NCBI GenBank assembly: GCA_019057775.1 | Contig: JAHLWT010000248.1 | Location: 9,135 to 73,134, forward strand | DNA: 64,000 nucleotides | Reading direction: 5' to 3' | From: Promethearchaeota archaeon | GTDB lineage: Archaea > Asgardarchaeota > Lokiarchaeia > Sigynarchaeales > SOKP01 | In this document: in pieces, positions 1 through 8,503 of the stretch | Numbering within the stretch: the stretch's first letter is position 1 | Layout: every line of letters starts with the position of its first letter | Notes under the pieces: generated by a model | What the model was told of the DNA's origin: nothing | The model's database searches: none | What the model saw: only the letters and a program-made list of their open reading frames with translations | Translations under genes and position numbers: made by a program

Positions 1-1735
1 CTTTAGATTTATTATTCTCATCAAAACATTCATAAGCTAATTGTTCCATCAATTTAGGAGTAAGATCCTCTCTAATTAACATTAAACTTGCGTCGTCTAA
101 ATTCAATTTTCTTTTATGATACGGAGTCTCAAATGATTTATGAATTGAGGATTTTTTTCTGCTATTTGTTAAATAAAAATACCCTAGAATGATCATATAT
201 AGGACTACAGCACCATATCCTAAATTAGTTACAACCCCAAGAACAGAGAATCCTTGGAACAGTGCAAATACTAAAAATACTATTCCAGCAAATCCAAGCC
301 CCATGAAAATTGTGGAACTCTTACGCAACGAGTTCATAAGTTTGGCAGAAACCTCATTATTTAGAGTTAAAGGGGATTGTTCTTTATTATAAGTCTCAAT
401 CTGGAAATATTTCTGATCCAGATATTGAAGTACGGAAGAAAACCCCATGAGATCAACTATATGTAGATCTAAATCCTTCTGGTAAGCAAAAGGAAGTACT
501 TTCTCTGTAAATCCCACTTTATGTTGGGATACCAACACGGGAGTCACCACTAATTTATATTGAACCGGTCCTGACCTGAAATAAAGATTTTTGTGAGATC
601 TTGTTTTTTCTATAGTTAAATTTATTTTAAGATAGTTTTCAAGACAATTCAACAAAGCATCTTCATTATTCATATTTTCACATATACGGGAGCACACATT
701 AGATAGTGTGGTAGAATATGAATTCAATTTTCTGTTTACTGCTGCACTGGCATTACCATCTTTCATATTATATGTAATCTTATTTGAAGAGACCATAAGA
801 GCTCCATTAACAATATTGGCTTTAATGGGTACTAAACATATTACTTCCAATTTTTCTTTTATTCTAATTAACTTAATGGCTAAAAAATCAATTCCATGAT
901 AAAGATCTCGTAATTCTGGAGTCTTTCGTATAACATAAAAACCATTATTTTTAAGAGAAGCATAGATTTTTTGTAAAAGATTTTTTATTTCTTGGTGATT
1001 AAGAACTTTCCTATCTTCATATTCTAAATCAGGAGTTAAACTTACAGGAGGTTCTACCATACGGGGAATGACGTTGTCTTCTGATACATTTTCATCTAAC
1101 TCCACTTCAGGAATTTCATGAACTTTCTCATCAGCTTCTTCATGGATTTCAAACTCATAATCCTCATTAAAATTGTTAGCCTCTTCTTCAAACTCTTCAA
1201 TAATAGGTTCTTCCATGCTTTTATGGACTAGTTTTGAAGGAGGTTCTTGCCATATTCCTGTAGGAAGTTTAGCATATTTTTTATCAAACCAAGGCTCAAC
1301 AGATTTTTTTCCAGTATTATATAGTGGTTCCTCTTCTTCAATCTGCCTATAAATGTTAATCTTTTCTTCTTTCGGTATTTCTTGAGGCTTTATAATTTCA
1401 GATTCAGGTTGAGAAAAATGGTCTAAACTTGGAGTAGCCAAATGAGTTTTCGCGCCTTCTATCATTTTTCTTGCCGAAGCAGGACCAATCCCCTTTACTT
1501 CAGATAGACGACCAACTGTAAATTTAGATAGTTGTTTAATTGATGTTATTCCCGTTTTAATAAGTAATGCGGCCGCGGTAGGACCGATTCCTTTTATTAT
1601 AGTTAATTCTTCTTTTAGAATACTTGGAGAAAGAGATTGCTCACTCTCATCGGTTTCTTCTTCATCTATAGGAACATCAAAAACTAAATGTGGTTCTGAA
1701 ATTTCTTTTATTAAATTTTCATGAGTATCAGTCAT
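1..1735 (-). CDS. Helix-hairpin-helix protein with two C-terminal membrane segments (3' end missing)
   Basis: The frame is open from an ATG at 1735 leftward to the window edge, so the C-terminus is cut off. Residues about 45-100 hold two helix-hairpin-helix motifs, KGIGPTAAALL and KGIGPASARKM, of the kind that bind DNA backbone or mediate protein contacts. An acidic low-complexity linker follows (many Glu and Asp), then a roughly 200-residue globular region with no family I recognise. Two hydrophobic helices then sit around plus-strand positions 200-310 (segments like GFAGIVFLVFALFQ and GAVVLYMIILGYFYL), followed by a charged tail. Having HhH motifs and membrane helices in one chain is unusual. 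I checked the frame over the start region and the membrane region and found no stop. The function is unknown. A membrane-tethered nucleic-acid or protein-interaction factor is inference. Confidence 0.8.
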   Translation of the reverse strand, partial: MTDTHENLIKEISEPHLVFDVPIDEEETDESEQSLSPSILKEELTIIKGIGPTAAALLIKTGITSIKQLSKFTVGRLSEVKGIGPASARKMIEGAKTHLATPSLDHFSQPESEIIKPQEIPKEEKINIYRQIEEEEPLYNTGKKSVEPWFDKKYAKLPTGIWQEPPSKLVHKSMEEPIIEEFEEEANNFNEDYEFEIHEEADEKVHEIPEVELDENVSEDNVIPRMVEPPVSLTPDLEYEDRKVLNHQEIKNLLQKIYASLKNNGFYVIRKTPELRDLYHGIDFLAIKLIRIKEKLEVICLVPIKANIVNGALMVSSNKITYNMKDGNASAAVNRKLNSYSTTLSNVCSRICENMNNEDALLNCLENYLKINLTIEKTRSHKNLYFRSGPVQYKLVVTPVLVSQHKVGFTEKVLPFAYQKDLDLHIVDLMGFSSVLQYLDQKYFQIETYNKEQSPLTLNNEVSAKLMNSLRKSSTIFMGLGFAGIVFLVFALFQGFSVLGVVTNLGYGAVVLYMIILGYFYLTNSRKKSSIHKSFETPYHKRKLNLDDASLMLIREDLTPKLMEQLAYECFDENNKSK

Positions 1736-1911
1736 ATAAATCACAATGTATGAGCGTATTTAAAGAAAAAAATAACAAGAATCTAATTATGTCTTATTTA
1801 TTAGTTGACAGAAAGTTCACACCTTGCAAATTAACATTTTTGTCAGCCTATTTTTTCCTTTAAATTTAGTGAGCTAAAGTTATTTTAATTACAATTATAA
1901 TGTGATGAGAA

Positions 1912-2214
1912 ATAGTAATAGTATTTGGGAAAATAAAAGATAAGAAGGAAGTAAAACATAAGGTTAGAACAAATGTAATATGTCCTGAATGTAAGCAAAA
2001 GATAAAATTGGGCATAGAACAGAAATTCTTACCTGAATTAAGGGGATATTTTTTTTCGCATTTATTTTTACATGGAAACCCTCTACATGGCCTTTTATGC
2101 CAAGTTAATTCCGAACTAAAAGTAAGGAATATAGGCATTATTAAAAGTATAGAAATTTCTAGAGATTCAGAAACGTTCACGCAGTTAATGAATAAATGGA
2201 CAAACCCGTTTTAA
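1912..2214 (+). CDS. Small zinc-binding protein with a CPEC motif, non-canonical start
   Basis: The frame is open from about 1909 to the TAA ending at 2214. The product reads ...VFGKIKDKKEVKHKVRT..., then CPEC at 1981-1992, then a basic and hydrophobic body ending in WTNPF. Apart from CPEC there is a single later Cys, so a complete four-Cys zinc site is not obvious. No ATG, GTG or TTG precedes the CPEC motif; the first is a TTG at 2008, which would remove the motif. A GTGAT at 1902-1906 could act as a ribosome-binding site for an ATA at 1912. The stop is 20 bases before the downstream helicase, so the two are probably co-transcribed. I do not recognise the family. The start is uncertain: rare ATA initiation or a lost start are both possible. 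Confidence 0.5.
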   Translation: MVIVFGKIKDKKEVKHKVRTNVICPECKQKIKLGIEQKFLPELRGYFFSHLFLHGNPLHGLLCQVNSELKVRNIGIIKSIEISRDSETFTQLMNKWTNPF

Positions 2215-2233
2215 TTTTTCATGGTGTTGAGTT

Positions 2234-4762
2234 ATGACATTAACTAAATTTAATAATGAGATTAATGAAAAAGAATTCACCAAGCACTTAGACAGGGAAA
2301 TATTCAAATATATTAGTGATAAGCGAATCTTAAGAGTATTTTTTGAAGAACGGATTTTCCAACTACGTGAAATCCAAAAAGAAGCCATAATAAATGGGTT
2401 ATTTTTCCGAAAATCATTCCTAATATGTGCTCCTTCTGGATCGGGTAAAACTTTAATTGGAGAATTATGTGCGGTGAACAATATATTTCAAAACTATGGA
2501 AAATCAATTTATCTCGTGCCTTTTAAGGCGTTAGCGACAGAGAAATATTCACATTTTAAAAAGGGATATGAACGATATGGGATAAAAGTTGAGTTATCTA
2601 TTGGTGACTATGAAGTAGATGACTCAAAAATAGCGAAAGCTGATATTATTATTACGACCTATGAAAAATGTGATAGCCTTTTACGTAATTTCTCCGATAA
2701 GGAGTGGATCGTTGATATTTCAACGATAATTATAGATGAGATTCATATTATTGGAGAATCTGAAAGAGGTCCACGGTTAGAATCTTTAATTGTGAGATTA
2801 AATGAATTCCTCCATAATCCTCAAATTATAGGGCTATCAGCAACCATCGCAAACCCCGAGTTCTTTAATTCATGGCTCTCTTCATTAGGTAATATAACCA
2901 CATTAATCAAATCAGATATCCGACCTGTACCCTTACATTATAAAATTGAAGTCTCCCAAAATAAAAATTCAACAATTAAAAAGATTGTACGTTCTACCCT
3001 TGAGAAGAAAGGTCAAGTATTAATCTTTCTAAACAAGCGAAAGGGTACTCAGCAAGAAGCAGAAGTGCTAAAGAATATTGTCTCTAAACACTTAGAAGAT
3101 AATGAACTAAAAGTGTGTAAAGCATTAGAGAAACGTCTCAGCTCTATTAAGGGAGGACATCGCGATCTTAGAAAGGTGATAGGGTCAGGTATTGCATTTC
3201 ATCATGCAGGATTACTCCCTAAAGAGAGGAGAATAATAGAGGATAATTATAGAAAACGGATAATTAAAGTTATTTGCTGTACAACCACGCTCTCAGCTGG
3301 TATAAATACTCCTGCCCGTGTTGTTATCTTGAAAGATGTTAAAAAATATGTAACTTCTGGACACAATATTAAAAACTTCTCAGGGTATTTTGAGAATGGA
3401 GATGGTTTTAGTTATTTTAAACCTTTTTCTGCGAATGAAGTCTTCCAAATACTAGGGAGAGCAGGGCGTCCCGGACTTGATTCGATCGGGCATGGAATAA
3501 TACTGGTGAGGGATATGGAAGAAAAAGTGTGGGTTGAGGATTATTATTTCCAAGAGCATACATTACAAAGATTAACACCGAGCTACAATGATCTCGAATC
3601 AGGACTGAATAAAGTAAACACATTAAAGGAGCAAGTTTTACTGCGTGTATTTGAAGAGAAAAGAATAACCCTTGATAACCTAAAGCAGTTTTTTGAAAAG
3701 ACATATTTTTGGTATATTATTAAAAATAAAAAGCGTTCACAAGACATTCCCATTGATCAATTATTAATGATAAAAGAAATTACTCCCTTGAATATTTTAA
3801 AACTTCATTCCGATTCAGAGAGGGTTGCATTATTAAAGGAAAGTAGACATCAGATTAAATTATCTAAACTTACAAGCAGTAATATTTCAGGTCATATCAA
3901 AACCGATTACGGAGTTTTTACTTGCCAATTTGATATAGAATCCGGAATTCAGTGTACTTGTGGACTTAAGAGTGGGATTTCGGATAACTTTGCTAATGAC
4001 GAGTTCTCCTTTACTTTCTGTGACCATGTTACTATATTCCTTCTTTATTTAATCCAAGTTCCAGATCCTAAAGTATTAAAGTATGTAGATTCCATAATCC
4101 CGAAATCTGTGAAGAATCAATACATTCTTAATTACCTTTTTGAAAAAGGATTATTACTTAAAAATGATGATGGGACAATAAAATGTTCTCAATTCGGCAA
4201 ATTAATAATCCGGTTGTACCTCTATCCGGTATCAGGAGTCATGATTAGATACAAACTTGAGAATGTTGAAATAGATAGCTTTAGTGATCTTATCAAAGAA
4301 GCGTACGATATTCTAAAATCAGAGTATCGAGTACGTGATAATAAAATGTTAGATCCTATTCTTGAATGGGCAGATGAGGAACCTATTGAGGAAATATTAG
4401 AGAAATATAATATCATGGCAGGTGATTTAAATACTGTCCGGGATAACTTGGAAAGAATTATAGTCTTTATTGGGAGAATCGCGAGAGATTTAAGCACTAA
4501 TGGGCTTGACTTACAAGATAAGTTAATTAAGATAACAGAAATGGCTGAAACTCTTAGAATTCGAGTTCGTTATGGTATTCGAGAGGAATTATTTGACTTG
4601 GTTCAAAGATTAGATGATGTCGCACGAGTAAGAGCGAGAATATTGTATAGAGCGGGATATCGAACTGCCTCCCAAGTGAAGAAAGAAGAACCTTACACCT
4701 TGAATCAAAAAACAGGGTTAGGAATTAATCTCTGTAAAAGAATTTTAAAAAAGAATAAATAA
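2234..4762 (+). CDS. Ski2/Hel308-family DExH helicase with an inserted SWIM zinc finger
   Basis: 842-residue superfamily 2 ATP-dependent helicase. Walker A APSGSGKT lies near residues 66-73, the DEIH box begins at 168, and motif III GLSAT follows. Domain 2 has TTTLSAGINTPAR and QILGRAGRPG, the hallmarks of the Ski2/Brr2/Hel308 group. In Hel308 these enzymes remodel stalled replication forks. A Cys-x-Cys (574, 576) followed by Cys-x-His (596, 598) forms a SWIM-type zinc finger, which ordinary Hel308 does not have. The C-terminus carries a helix-hairpin-helix-like stretch (ARVRARILYRAGYRTASQV) resembling Hel308 domain 5. A single ATG start fits the domain start. Family membership is firm. Calling it Hel308 itself is less sure, because of the SWIM insertion and divergent C-terminal half. 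Confidence 0.9.
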   Translation: MTLTKFNNEINEKEFTKHLDREIFKYISDKRILRVFFEERIFQLREIQKEAIINGLFFRKSFLICAPSGSGKTLIGELCAVNNIFQNYGKSIYLVPFKALATEKYSHFKKGYERYGIKVELSIGDYEVDDSKIAKADIIITTYEKCDSLLRNFSDKEWIVDISTIIIDEIHIIGESERGPRLESLIVRLNEFLHNPQIIGLSATIANPEFFNSWLSSLGNITTLIKSDIRPVPLHYKIEVSQNKNSTIKKIVRSTLEKKGQVLIFLNKRKGTQQEAEVLKNIVSKHLEDNELKVCKALEKRLSSIKGGHRDLRKVIGSGIAFHHAGLLPKERRIIEDNYRKRIIKVICCTTTLSAGINTPARVVILKDVKKYVTSGHNIKNFSGYFENGDGFSYFKPFSANEVFQILGRAGRPGLDSIGHGIILVRDMEEKVWVEDYYFQEHTLQRLTPSYNDLESGLNKVNTLKEQVLLRVFEEKRITLDNLKQFFEKTYFWYIIKNKKRSQDIPIDQLLMIKEITPLNILKLHSDSERVALLKESRHQIKLSKLTSSNISGHIKTDYGVFTCQFDIESGIQCTCGLKSGISDNFANDEFSFTFCDHVTIFLLYLIQVPDPKVLKYVDSIIPKSVKNQYILNYLFEKGLLLKNDDGTIKCSQFGKLIIRLYLYPVSGVMIRYKLENVEIDSFSDLIKEAYDILKSEYRVRDNKMLDPILEWADEEPIEEILEKYNIMAGDLNTVRDNLERIIVFIGRIARDLSTNGLDLQDKLIKITEMAETLRIRVRYGIREELFDLVQRLDDVARVRARILYRAGYRTASQVKKEEPYTLNQKTGLGINLCKRILKKNK

Positions 4763-4786
4763 GAATATTCTACCCACAGAAATAAA

Positions 4787-5041
4787 ATGGAATTACAGAC
4801 TAAAAAGAAGGATAATTTACCCATAAATCATCGGATTGATACCCCAATCGCATTAAATGAGACTGAAGAGCATGAAATAAAAGATCTCTGTGACGAAAAT
4901 TTTTCTAACCTTCAAAAAATCCATTCGATACTAATAAACTGCTCAAATTTATCCATAGAACAAAAGAGGGAATTTTGCATTAATGAAAGATATTACATGA
5001 AACAATGCCTCCAGAAATTATTAGAAGAAAGAAATAAGTAG
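4787..5041 (+). CDS. Small hypothetical protein downstream of the helicase
   Basis: 84-residue charged protein starting at an ATG 24 bases after the helicase stop and in the same direction, so probably the same transcript. It looks mostly helical (for example DLCDENFSNLQKIHSILINC) and has four Cys with no regular zinc-ribbon spacing. No membrane segment or signal peptide is seen. I do not recognise the family. Its length, composition and operon position support a real gene. Confidence 0.6.
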   Translation: MELQTKKKDNLPINHRIDTPIALNETEEHEIKDLCDENFSNLQKIHSILINCSNLSIEQKREFCINERYYMKQCLQKLLEERNK

Positions 5042-5113
5042 CTCTCTTGTATTTTTTTATTTATATTGATTCAACTTCTTATTAGTTTAAACCTGTTATT
5101 TTGTGAAAATAAG

Positions 5114-5386
5114 ATGAGTTCAAAGTCGGATAAAAATTATGAGGATGTGTTTGATGAGATACCTGAAATAAAATTTAAAAATAGTATAGATCTTGGAAAA
5201 TTTGGAATTCCTTTTTCGAAATTCAATAGCTTAGAAAGAGAAGAATTCATTTATTTTGGGTATGAAAAGATCTCTTTTAGCGCGAGACACCCTTTGTATC
5301 AAGTAATATTCAGAAATGAGTTTGTTGATGCAACCAGGAATTATAAGAATGAACTCCGCTTAAGAACTCTACTAAAATTTCGGTAA
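5114..5386 (+). CDS. Small hypothetical soluble protein
   Basis: 90-residue product if started at the ATG at 5114. A longer in-frame extension from a TTG at 5066 would add a Leu/Ile-rich stretch that lies just after the upstream gene and looks like leader sequence, so I prefer 5114. The protein is acidic at the N-terminus (DVFDEIPEI) and basic at the C-terminus (NELRLRTLLKFR). No motif is recognised. It lies in the same direction as the helicase and the preceding small gene and is likely part of that group. Confidence 0.55.
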   Translation: MSSKSDKNYEDVFDEIPEIKFKNSIDLGKFGIPFSKFNSLEREEFIYFGYEKISFSARHPLYQVIFRNEFVDATRNYKNELRLRTLLKFR

Positions 5387-5503
5387 GTTTCTATATTCTA
5401 TTCTACTTTTATCCATAAAATTTTAAAATTTAGATTTTCACTTTATATGTATTATTGCACATAGATAATAGAATTCCTTTTTTTAAGCTAAATGAAAATT
5501 GCC

Positions 5504-5538
5504 GGAAAGGTAAATTCAGAGTCTGATTTCAATGAAAA
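5504..5538 (+). repeat. Dyad repeat, copy A (downstream side of the DUF1254/DUF1214 unit)
   Basis: 35-bp core shared with three other copies at 6953-6992, 12625-12660 and 13648-13682. Read on the minus strand it holds two abutting odd dyads, TTTCATTGAAA then TCAGACTCTGA, followed by ATTTACCTTTCC. It is identical over the core to copy D at 13648, and similarity continues about 15 bases further (TCCTTTGAAAAGG here, TCCTATGAAAAAGG there). The 200 bases around it hold no convincing gene. Confidence 0.85.
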
Positions 5539-5605
5539 TTCCTTTGAAAAGGCAAAAATAAGAGTTACAAAGAGGGAATATCGCACCAGAATAATACGTT
5601 TGGAT

Positions 5606-6181
5606 TTATTCAATTTCAAATACTTCAGTGGTAACCATTTTCTGAATCTTCATGATTCTTTTAACCTCCTCTTTATCACTTGGATCCATCATGATAATCC
5701 TAATTAAGATTAATCCCCTTTTGCTAAAACGGGGTGCCGATACGATAATTTCATTCTTTTTCTTCTTATAAAACATTCCTTGCCTTTTTAGTATGATTTC
5801 TATATCTTGTCCGTATTTTTGTTTGGCTTCGAGGTCATTCAAAGTAAAATAACAATCTTGGTTACGAGCGAAAAAAGTAATTGACCAGTAGACACTTTCA
5901 GGTACTTTTGCCTGAATCTTCAGTGATTTTCTGTGAACATCATAGATACAAGCAGAAACCATAGCATGGGGTGTTGGGTAAGGTACAAGACGAGATGCTG
6001 CGGAAGTTACCGGTCCATGTAAAAAAGTATTTGGTACTCGATAATTCGGGAATCCCTTCAACCATTTATCCGTAAGATTGTATGTGTATAAGCTGATACC
6101 AAGGATGTACAACAACCTTGCAAGAACAAGAGTTATGATGAGCCATACTATAATCTGAATAAAAATTATTATCATAGTCAA
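5606..6181 (-). CDS. DUF1254-type membrane-anchored protein
   Basis: 191 residues with one N-terminal membrane helix (about residues 3-30, IIIFIQIIVWLIITLVLARLL) and a soluble domain. The region around PNTFLHGPVTSAASRLVPYP and ACIYDVHRKSLKIQAKVPES resembles the DUF1254 module that in bacteria is encoded beside a DUF1214 protein. Its start overlaps the stop of the upstream DUF1214 gene by four bases (ATGA), so translation is coupled. The biochemical role of this pair is not established; porin-like or envelope roles have been proposed for larger relatives. Copies of a dyad repeat flank the two-gene unit, and the genes look bacterial, so horizontal acquisition is plausible but inferred. The DUF1254 assignment rests on partner and pattern, not on a search. 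Confidence 0.7.
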   Translation of the reverse strand: MTMIIIFIQIIVWLIITLVLARLLYILGISLYTYNLTDKWLKGFPNYRVPNTFLHGPVTSAASRLVPYPTPHAMVSACIYDVHRKSLKIQAKVPESVYWSITFFARNQDCYFTLNDLEAKQKYGQDIEIILKRQGMFYKKKKNEIIVSAPRFSKRGLILIRIIMMDPSDKEEVKRIMKIQKMVTTEVFEIE

Positions 6182-6762
6182 TCCTCACGAATAATGTGTG
6201 GTAGATTTGCACTTTCACTATTTTTTATCATAGAAGGTTGGGGATTATAGCAGCGTAATGTTATTCGAAAATGCCCACTCTGCTCACCTAAAGGTATCCA
6301 ATTACCAGGTTGTTCTTCAGTGGATAATTTTATCATCCATGATCCATCTTTTTCACGCTTAATATCAGTTTTGGAAAAGGAATATCGGTTATATTGATTA
6401 GGAATGAAAAAACCATTTCTATTTACAGATAGACACCACCAGCGCGTATCGGGATCACTACCTTCAATCATATATTTATGTTTGTAGGTAATCCGATTAC
6501 CTTTAGAATCTAAATCAGCACCCCAGTAGATAGCTTCATCACGATTCATCCCAAAACCTGCATTTTTTGCAATTCTCGCTCTATGAATTCTTAAAGCTTC
6601 TTTGCTACCCTCCCCACGTCTATTTGTGTTCCAACAACCATTCTTAATAATATCGTAATCCCCAGTGGTGGCACGGTGCAGTTGATACCAACCCCAAAGA
6701 TAAGCCAATCCTACAGCTATAATGGGACTTAATATAGTCAATATGATTAGTACCGTTGTCAT
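6178..6762 (-). CDS. DUF1214-type membrane-anchored protein
   Basis: 194 residues with an N-terminal membrane helix (TTVLIILTILSPIIAVGLAYLW) and an exposed domain. The C-terminal pattern is typical of DUF1214: a Ser-rich strand (YRYSFSKTDI), then GNWIPLGEQSGHFRITLRCY, then NPQPSMIK. It is the first gene of a two-gene operon with the DUF1254 protein, overlapping it by four bases. In bacteria small DUF1214 and DUF1254 proteins are often found as exactly this kind of pair, each with one membrane anchor. Function is unknown; the domain probably faces the outside. The dyad repeat copy B lies about 190 bases upstream of the start. Confidence 0.75.
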   Translation of the reverse strand: MTTVLIILTILSPIIAVGLAYLWGWYQLHRATTGDYDIIKNGCWNTNRRGEGSKEALRIHRARIAKNAGFGMNRDEAIYWGADLDSKGNRITYKHKYMIEGSDPDTRWWCLSVNRNGFFIPNQYNRYSFSKTDIKREKDGSWMIKLSTEEQPGNWIPLGEQSGHFRITLRCYNPQPSMIKNSESANLPHIIRED

Positions 6763-6928
6763 TATCTTTAATTTTTTTCTTTTATATATAGATCCTCAAA
6801 TAGGACTTATAAAGACTAATAATCACTAAAAAGATTAAAATCAATCGGTAAAGTCGATATCGGATTGGTAAGTAAGATATGGTTGATGGTTGATTGAGAC
6901 ACAAGGTTCGAGCCTTTTTAAATTTTGT

Positions 6929-6950
6929 CCCAATTTCTTTTTAAATTGGG
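6929..6950. terminator. Perfect 8-bp stem hairpin next to dyad repeat B
   Basis: CCCAATTT at 6929-6936 pairs perfectly with AAATTGGG at 6943-6950 across a six-base T-rich loop. It abuts the dyad repeat with two bases between. It could be a terminator or part of the repeat unit. No T-run follows on either strand, so a terminator role is uncertain. Confidence 0.4.
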
Positions 6951-6952
6951 TT

Positions 6953-6992
6953 GGAAAGGTAAATTCAGAGTCTGATTTCATTTCGATGAAAA
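6953..6992 (+). repeat. Dyad repeat, copy B (upstream side of the DUF1254/DUF1214 unit)
   Basis: Same core as copies A and D except for a five-base insertion in the first dyad. On the minus strand that dyad becomes TTTCAT-CGAA-ATGAAA, so the change keeps and even lengthens the palindrome. The second dyad TCAGACTCTGA and the ATTTACCTTTCC tail are intact. It has the same orientation as copy A, so the two form a direct repeat around the two-gene unit. Confidence 0.85.
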
Positions 6993-7230
6993 TCGACGAA
7001 ATATAAAAGAGATTTTAGAAAGTGAATTTGAGTGTTGAAAGGTTCTTACTGAGAATATTAAAAAAAATATATATATTATAAAAATTTTAATGGAGATATG
7101 AAAATTCTGGATAATTCTCTTTCAATATCTGATGAAATCTCACAGAATTAACATTTAGAAAAGAACATGAAGTTGCCGAGTTTAGAAATTATCCTTGGAA
7201 ATGTAGGCCTATAAGAGGGAGGTTATAAAA

Positions 7231-8406
7231 ATGGGTTCTCATGGTATAAAAGATAAAGTTGCAGTTATCGGTTGTGATGCCACCAAATATGGTGAATTAT
7301 GGGATAAAAGTAAAGAGGATTTACTCTTTGAAGCTACTCAAGGTGCATTTAAAGATGCAGGTATAGTTAAAGACGAAATTGATGCTGCCTGGCTTGGAGT
7401 TTATTATTTTTTTACGGGTGTTTCTGGAACTACTTTAGAAGATTCAATAAGATTAGGTGGGAAGCCAGTAACTAGATGTGAAAACTATTGTGCTTCTGGA
7501 ATGGATGCGTTCCGTAATGCCTGTTTCGGGGTTGCTTCGGGAGCTTATGATGTGGCATTAGCTTGTGGTGTTGAAAAATTGACGGATGAAGGGGGCAGGG
7601 GACTACCCGGAACAACAGTAATGGGTCACCCAGTATTACCACGTCCATCAGCACCAGCTATGTTTTGTTTACTTGCTACTCGTAGTTTTCATGAATTTGG
7701 TTGGAGAAAAGAAGATCTAGCACGCGTGGCAGTTAAGAATCATGAAAATGGGTATTATCATCCAAAAGCCCATTTTAGAATGAAAATTACTTTAGAACAA
7801 GTCATGAATGCTCCAATGATTGCAGATCCACTCGGACGATATGATTGTTGTGCGATGAGTGATGGTTCTGCTGCTTTAATCTTAACTCGACCTGAATTAG
7901 CGGAATCTTATGCCCATGCTGATGATTACGTACTTGTTAAATCAAATTCCCTTTCTGTTCATACGGGTTTCCCATGGTATGATACAAATTTTGATTTTAC
8001 ATGCGCTCCAGCTACTATTGATGCCGCAAAAATGGCGTATAGAGAAGCAAACATTATAAATCCAAGAAAAGAAATTGATTTGGCAGAAGTTCACGATTGT
8101 TTTACAATAACAGAATTATTGAATTGCCAAGATCTACAATTCTGTGATCAAGGGAAAGCTGCTGAAGAATTGCAAGAAGGTTCATTTAATTGGGATGGTG
8201 AAATTCCTATTAATCCAAGTGGTGGTCTTAAATCTTTTGGGCATCCTATTGGGAGTACTGGCTGTAGGATGATTCAAGAAGTTACTAGACAACTTCAAGG
8301 AAGAGCTGAAGGAAGACAAGTTCCTGATGCAAAAATTGGGTTAGCTCATAATCTTGGTGGAGCTTATGCTGTCTGTTCTGTAACTATTCTTGGTCAGCGT
8401 GATTAA
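7231..8406 (+). CDS. Thiolase-family acetyl-CoA acetyltransferase (SCP-x type)
   Basis: 391 residues, the normal thiolase length. The nucleophilic Cys is in NYCASGMDAFR (about residue 88). AEVHDCFTITELL supplies the second conserved region, and the C-terminal GHPIGSTGCRM is the thiolase signature. The sequence belongs with archaeal and SCP-x-like thiolases, which condense or cleave acyl-CoA in the mevalonate or fatty-acid-like pathways. In many archaea such genes sit beside HMG-CoA synthase and a DUF35 zinc-ribbon/OB protein; neither is next door here, so the substrate is open. A strong Shine-Dalgarno (GGGAGG) lies 10 bases before the ATG. The next gene is about 100 bases downstream and may be transcribed separately. 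Confidence 0.93.
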   Translation: MGSHGIKDKVAVIGCDATKYGELWDKSKEDLLFEATQGAFKDAGIVKDEIDAAWLGVYYFFTGVSGTTLEDSIRLGGKPVTRCENYCASGMDAFRNACFGVASGAYDVALACGVEKLTDEGGRGLPGTTVMGHPVLPRPSAPAMFCLLATRSFHEFGWRKEDLARVAVKNHENGYYHPKAHFRMKITLEQVMNAPMIADPLGRYDCCAMSDGSAALILTRPELAESYAHADDYVLVKSNSLSVHTGFPWYDTNFDFTCAPATIDAAKMAYREANIINPRKEIDLAEVHDCFTITELLNCQDLQFCDQGKAAEELQEGSFNWDGEIPINPSGGLKSFGHPIGSTGCRMIQEVTRQLQGRAEGRQVPDAKIGLAHNLGGAYAVCSVTILGQRD

Positions 8407-8503
8407 AATCAATAATTTTTTTTTCAAAAAGTAAATAATTCAATTATTATTTCTTAACAAAGAAATAAGTTATATTTAGGAATTTTAATTTTGGAGATTT
8501 AAT

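Larger units (their letters stand above)
6763..7230. other. Intergenic region between divergent genes
   Basis: 468 bases with no convincing gene. It holds a small hairpin at 6903-6916 (AAGG/CCTT stem), a perfect 8-bp stem hairpin at 6929-6950, the dyad repeat copy B at 6953-6992, and an AT-rich run with a TATA-like stretch at about 7066-7080. A strong Shine-Dalgarno sequence (GGGAGG) directly precedes the thiolase ATG. Confidence 0.6.

Noticed and set aside
1866..2180. Minus-strand frame of 104 residues
   Set aside because: It is antisense to the small CPEC protein, has Cys and Leu-rich shadow composition, and lacks any motif.
5492..5707. Open frame of 71 residues on the plus strand
   Set aside because: It runs through dyad repeat A and then antisense into the DUF1254 gene. 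The repeat translates similarly wherever it occurs, so the frame is a by-product.
6903..6920. GGTTCGAGCC resembling a tRNA T-arm
   Set aside because: The stem is only AAGG/CCTT, and no acceptor, D-arm or anticodon arm fits in the preceding 60 bases.
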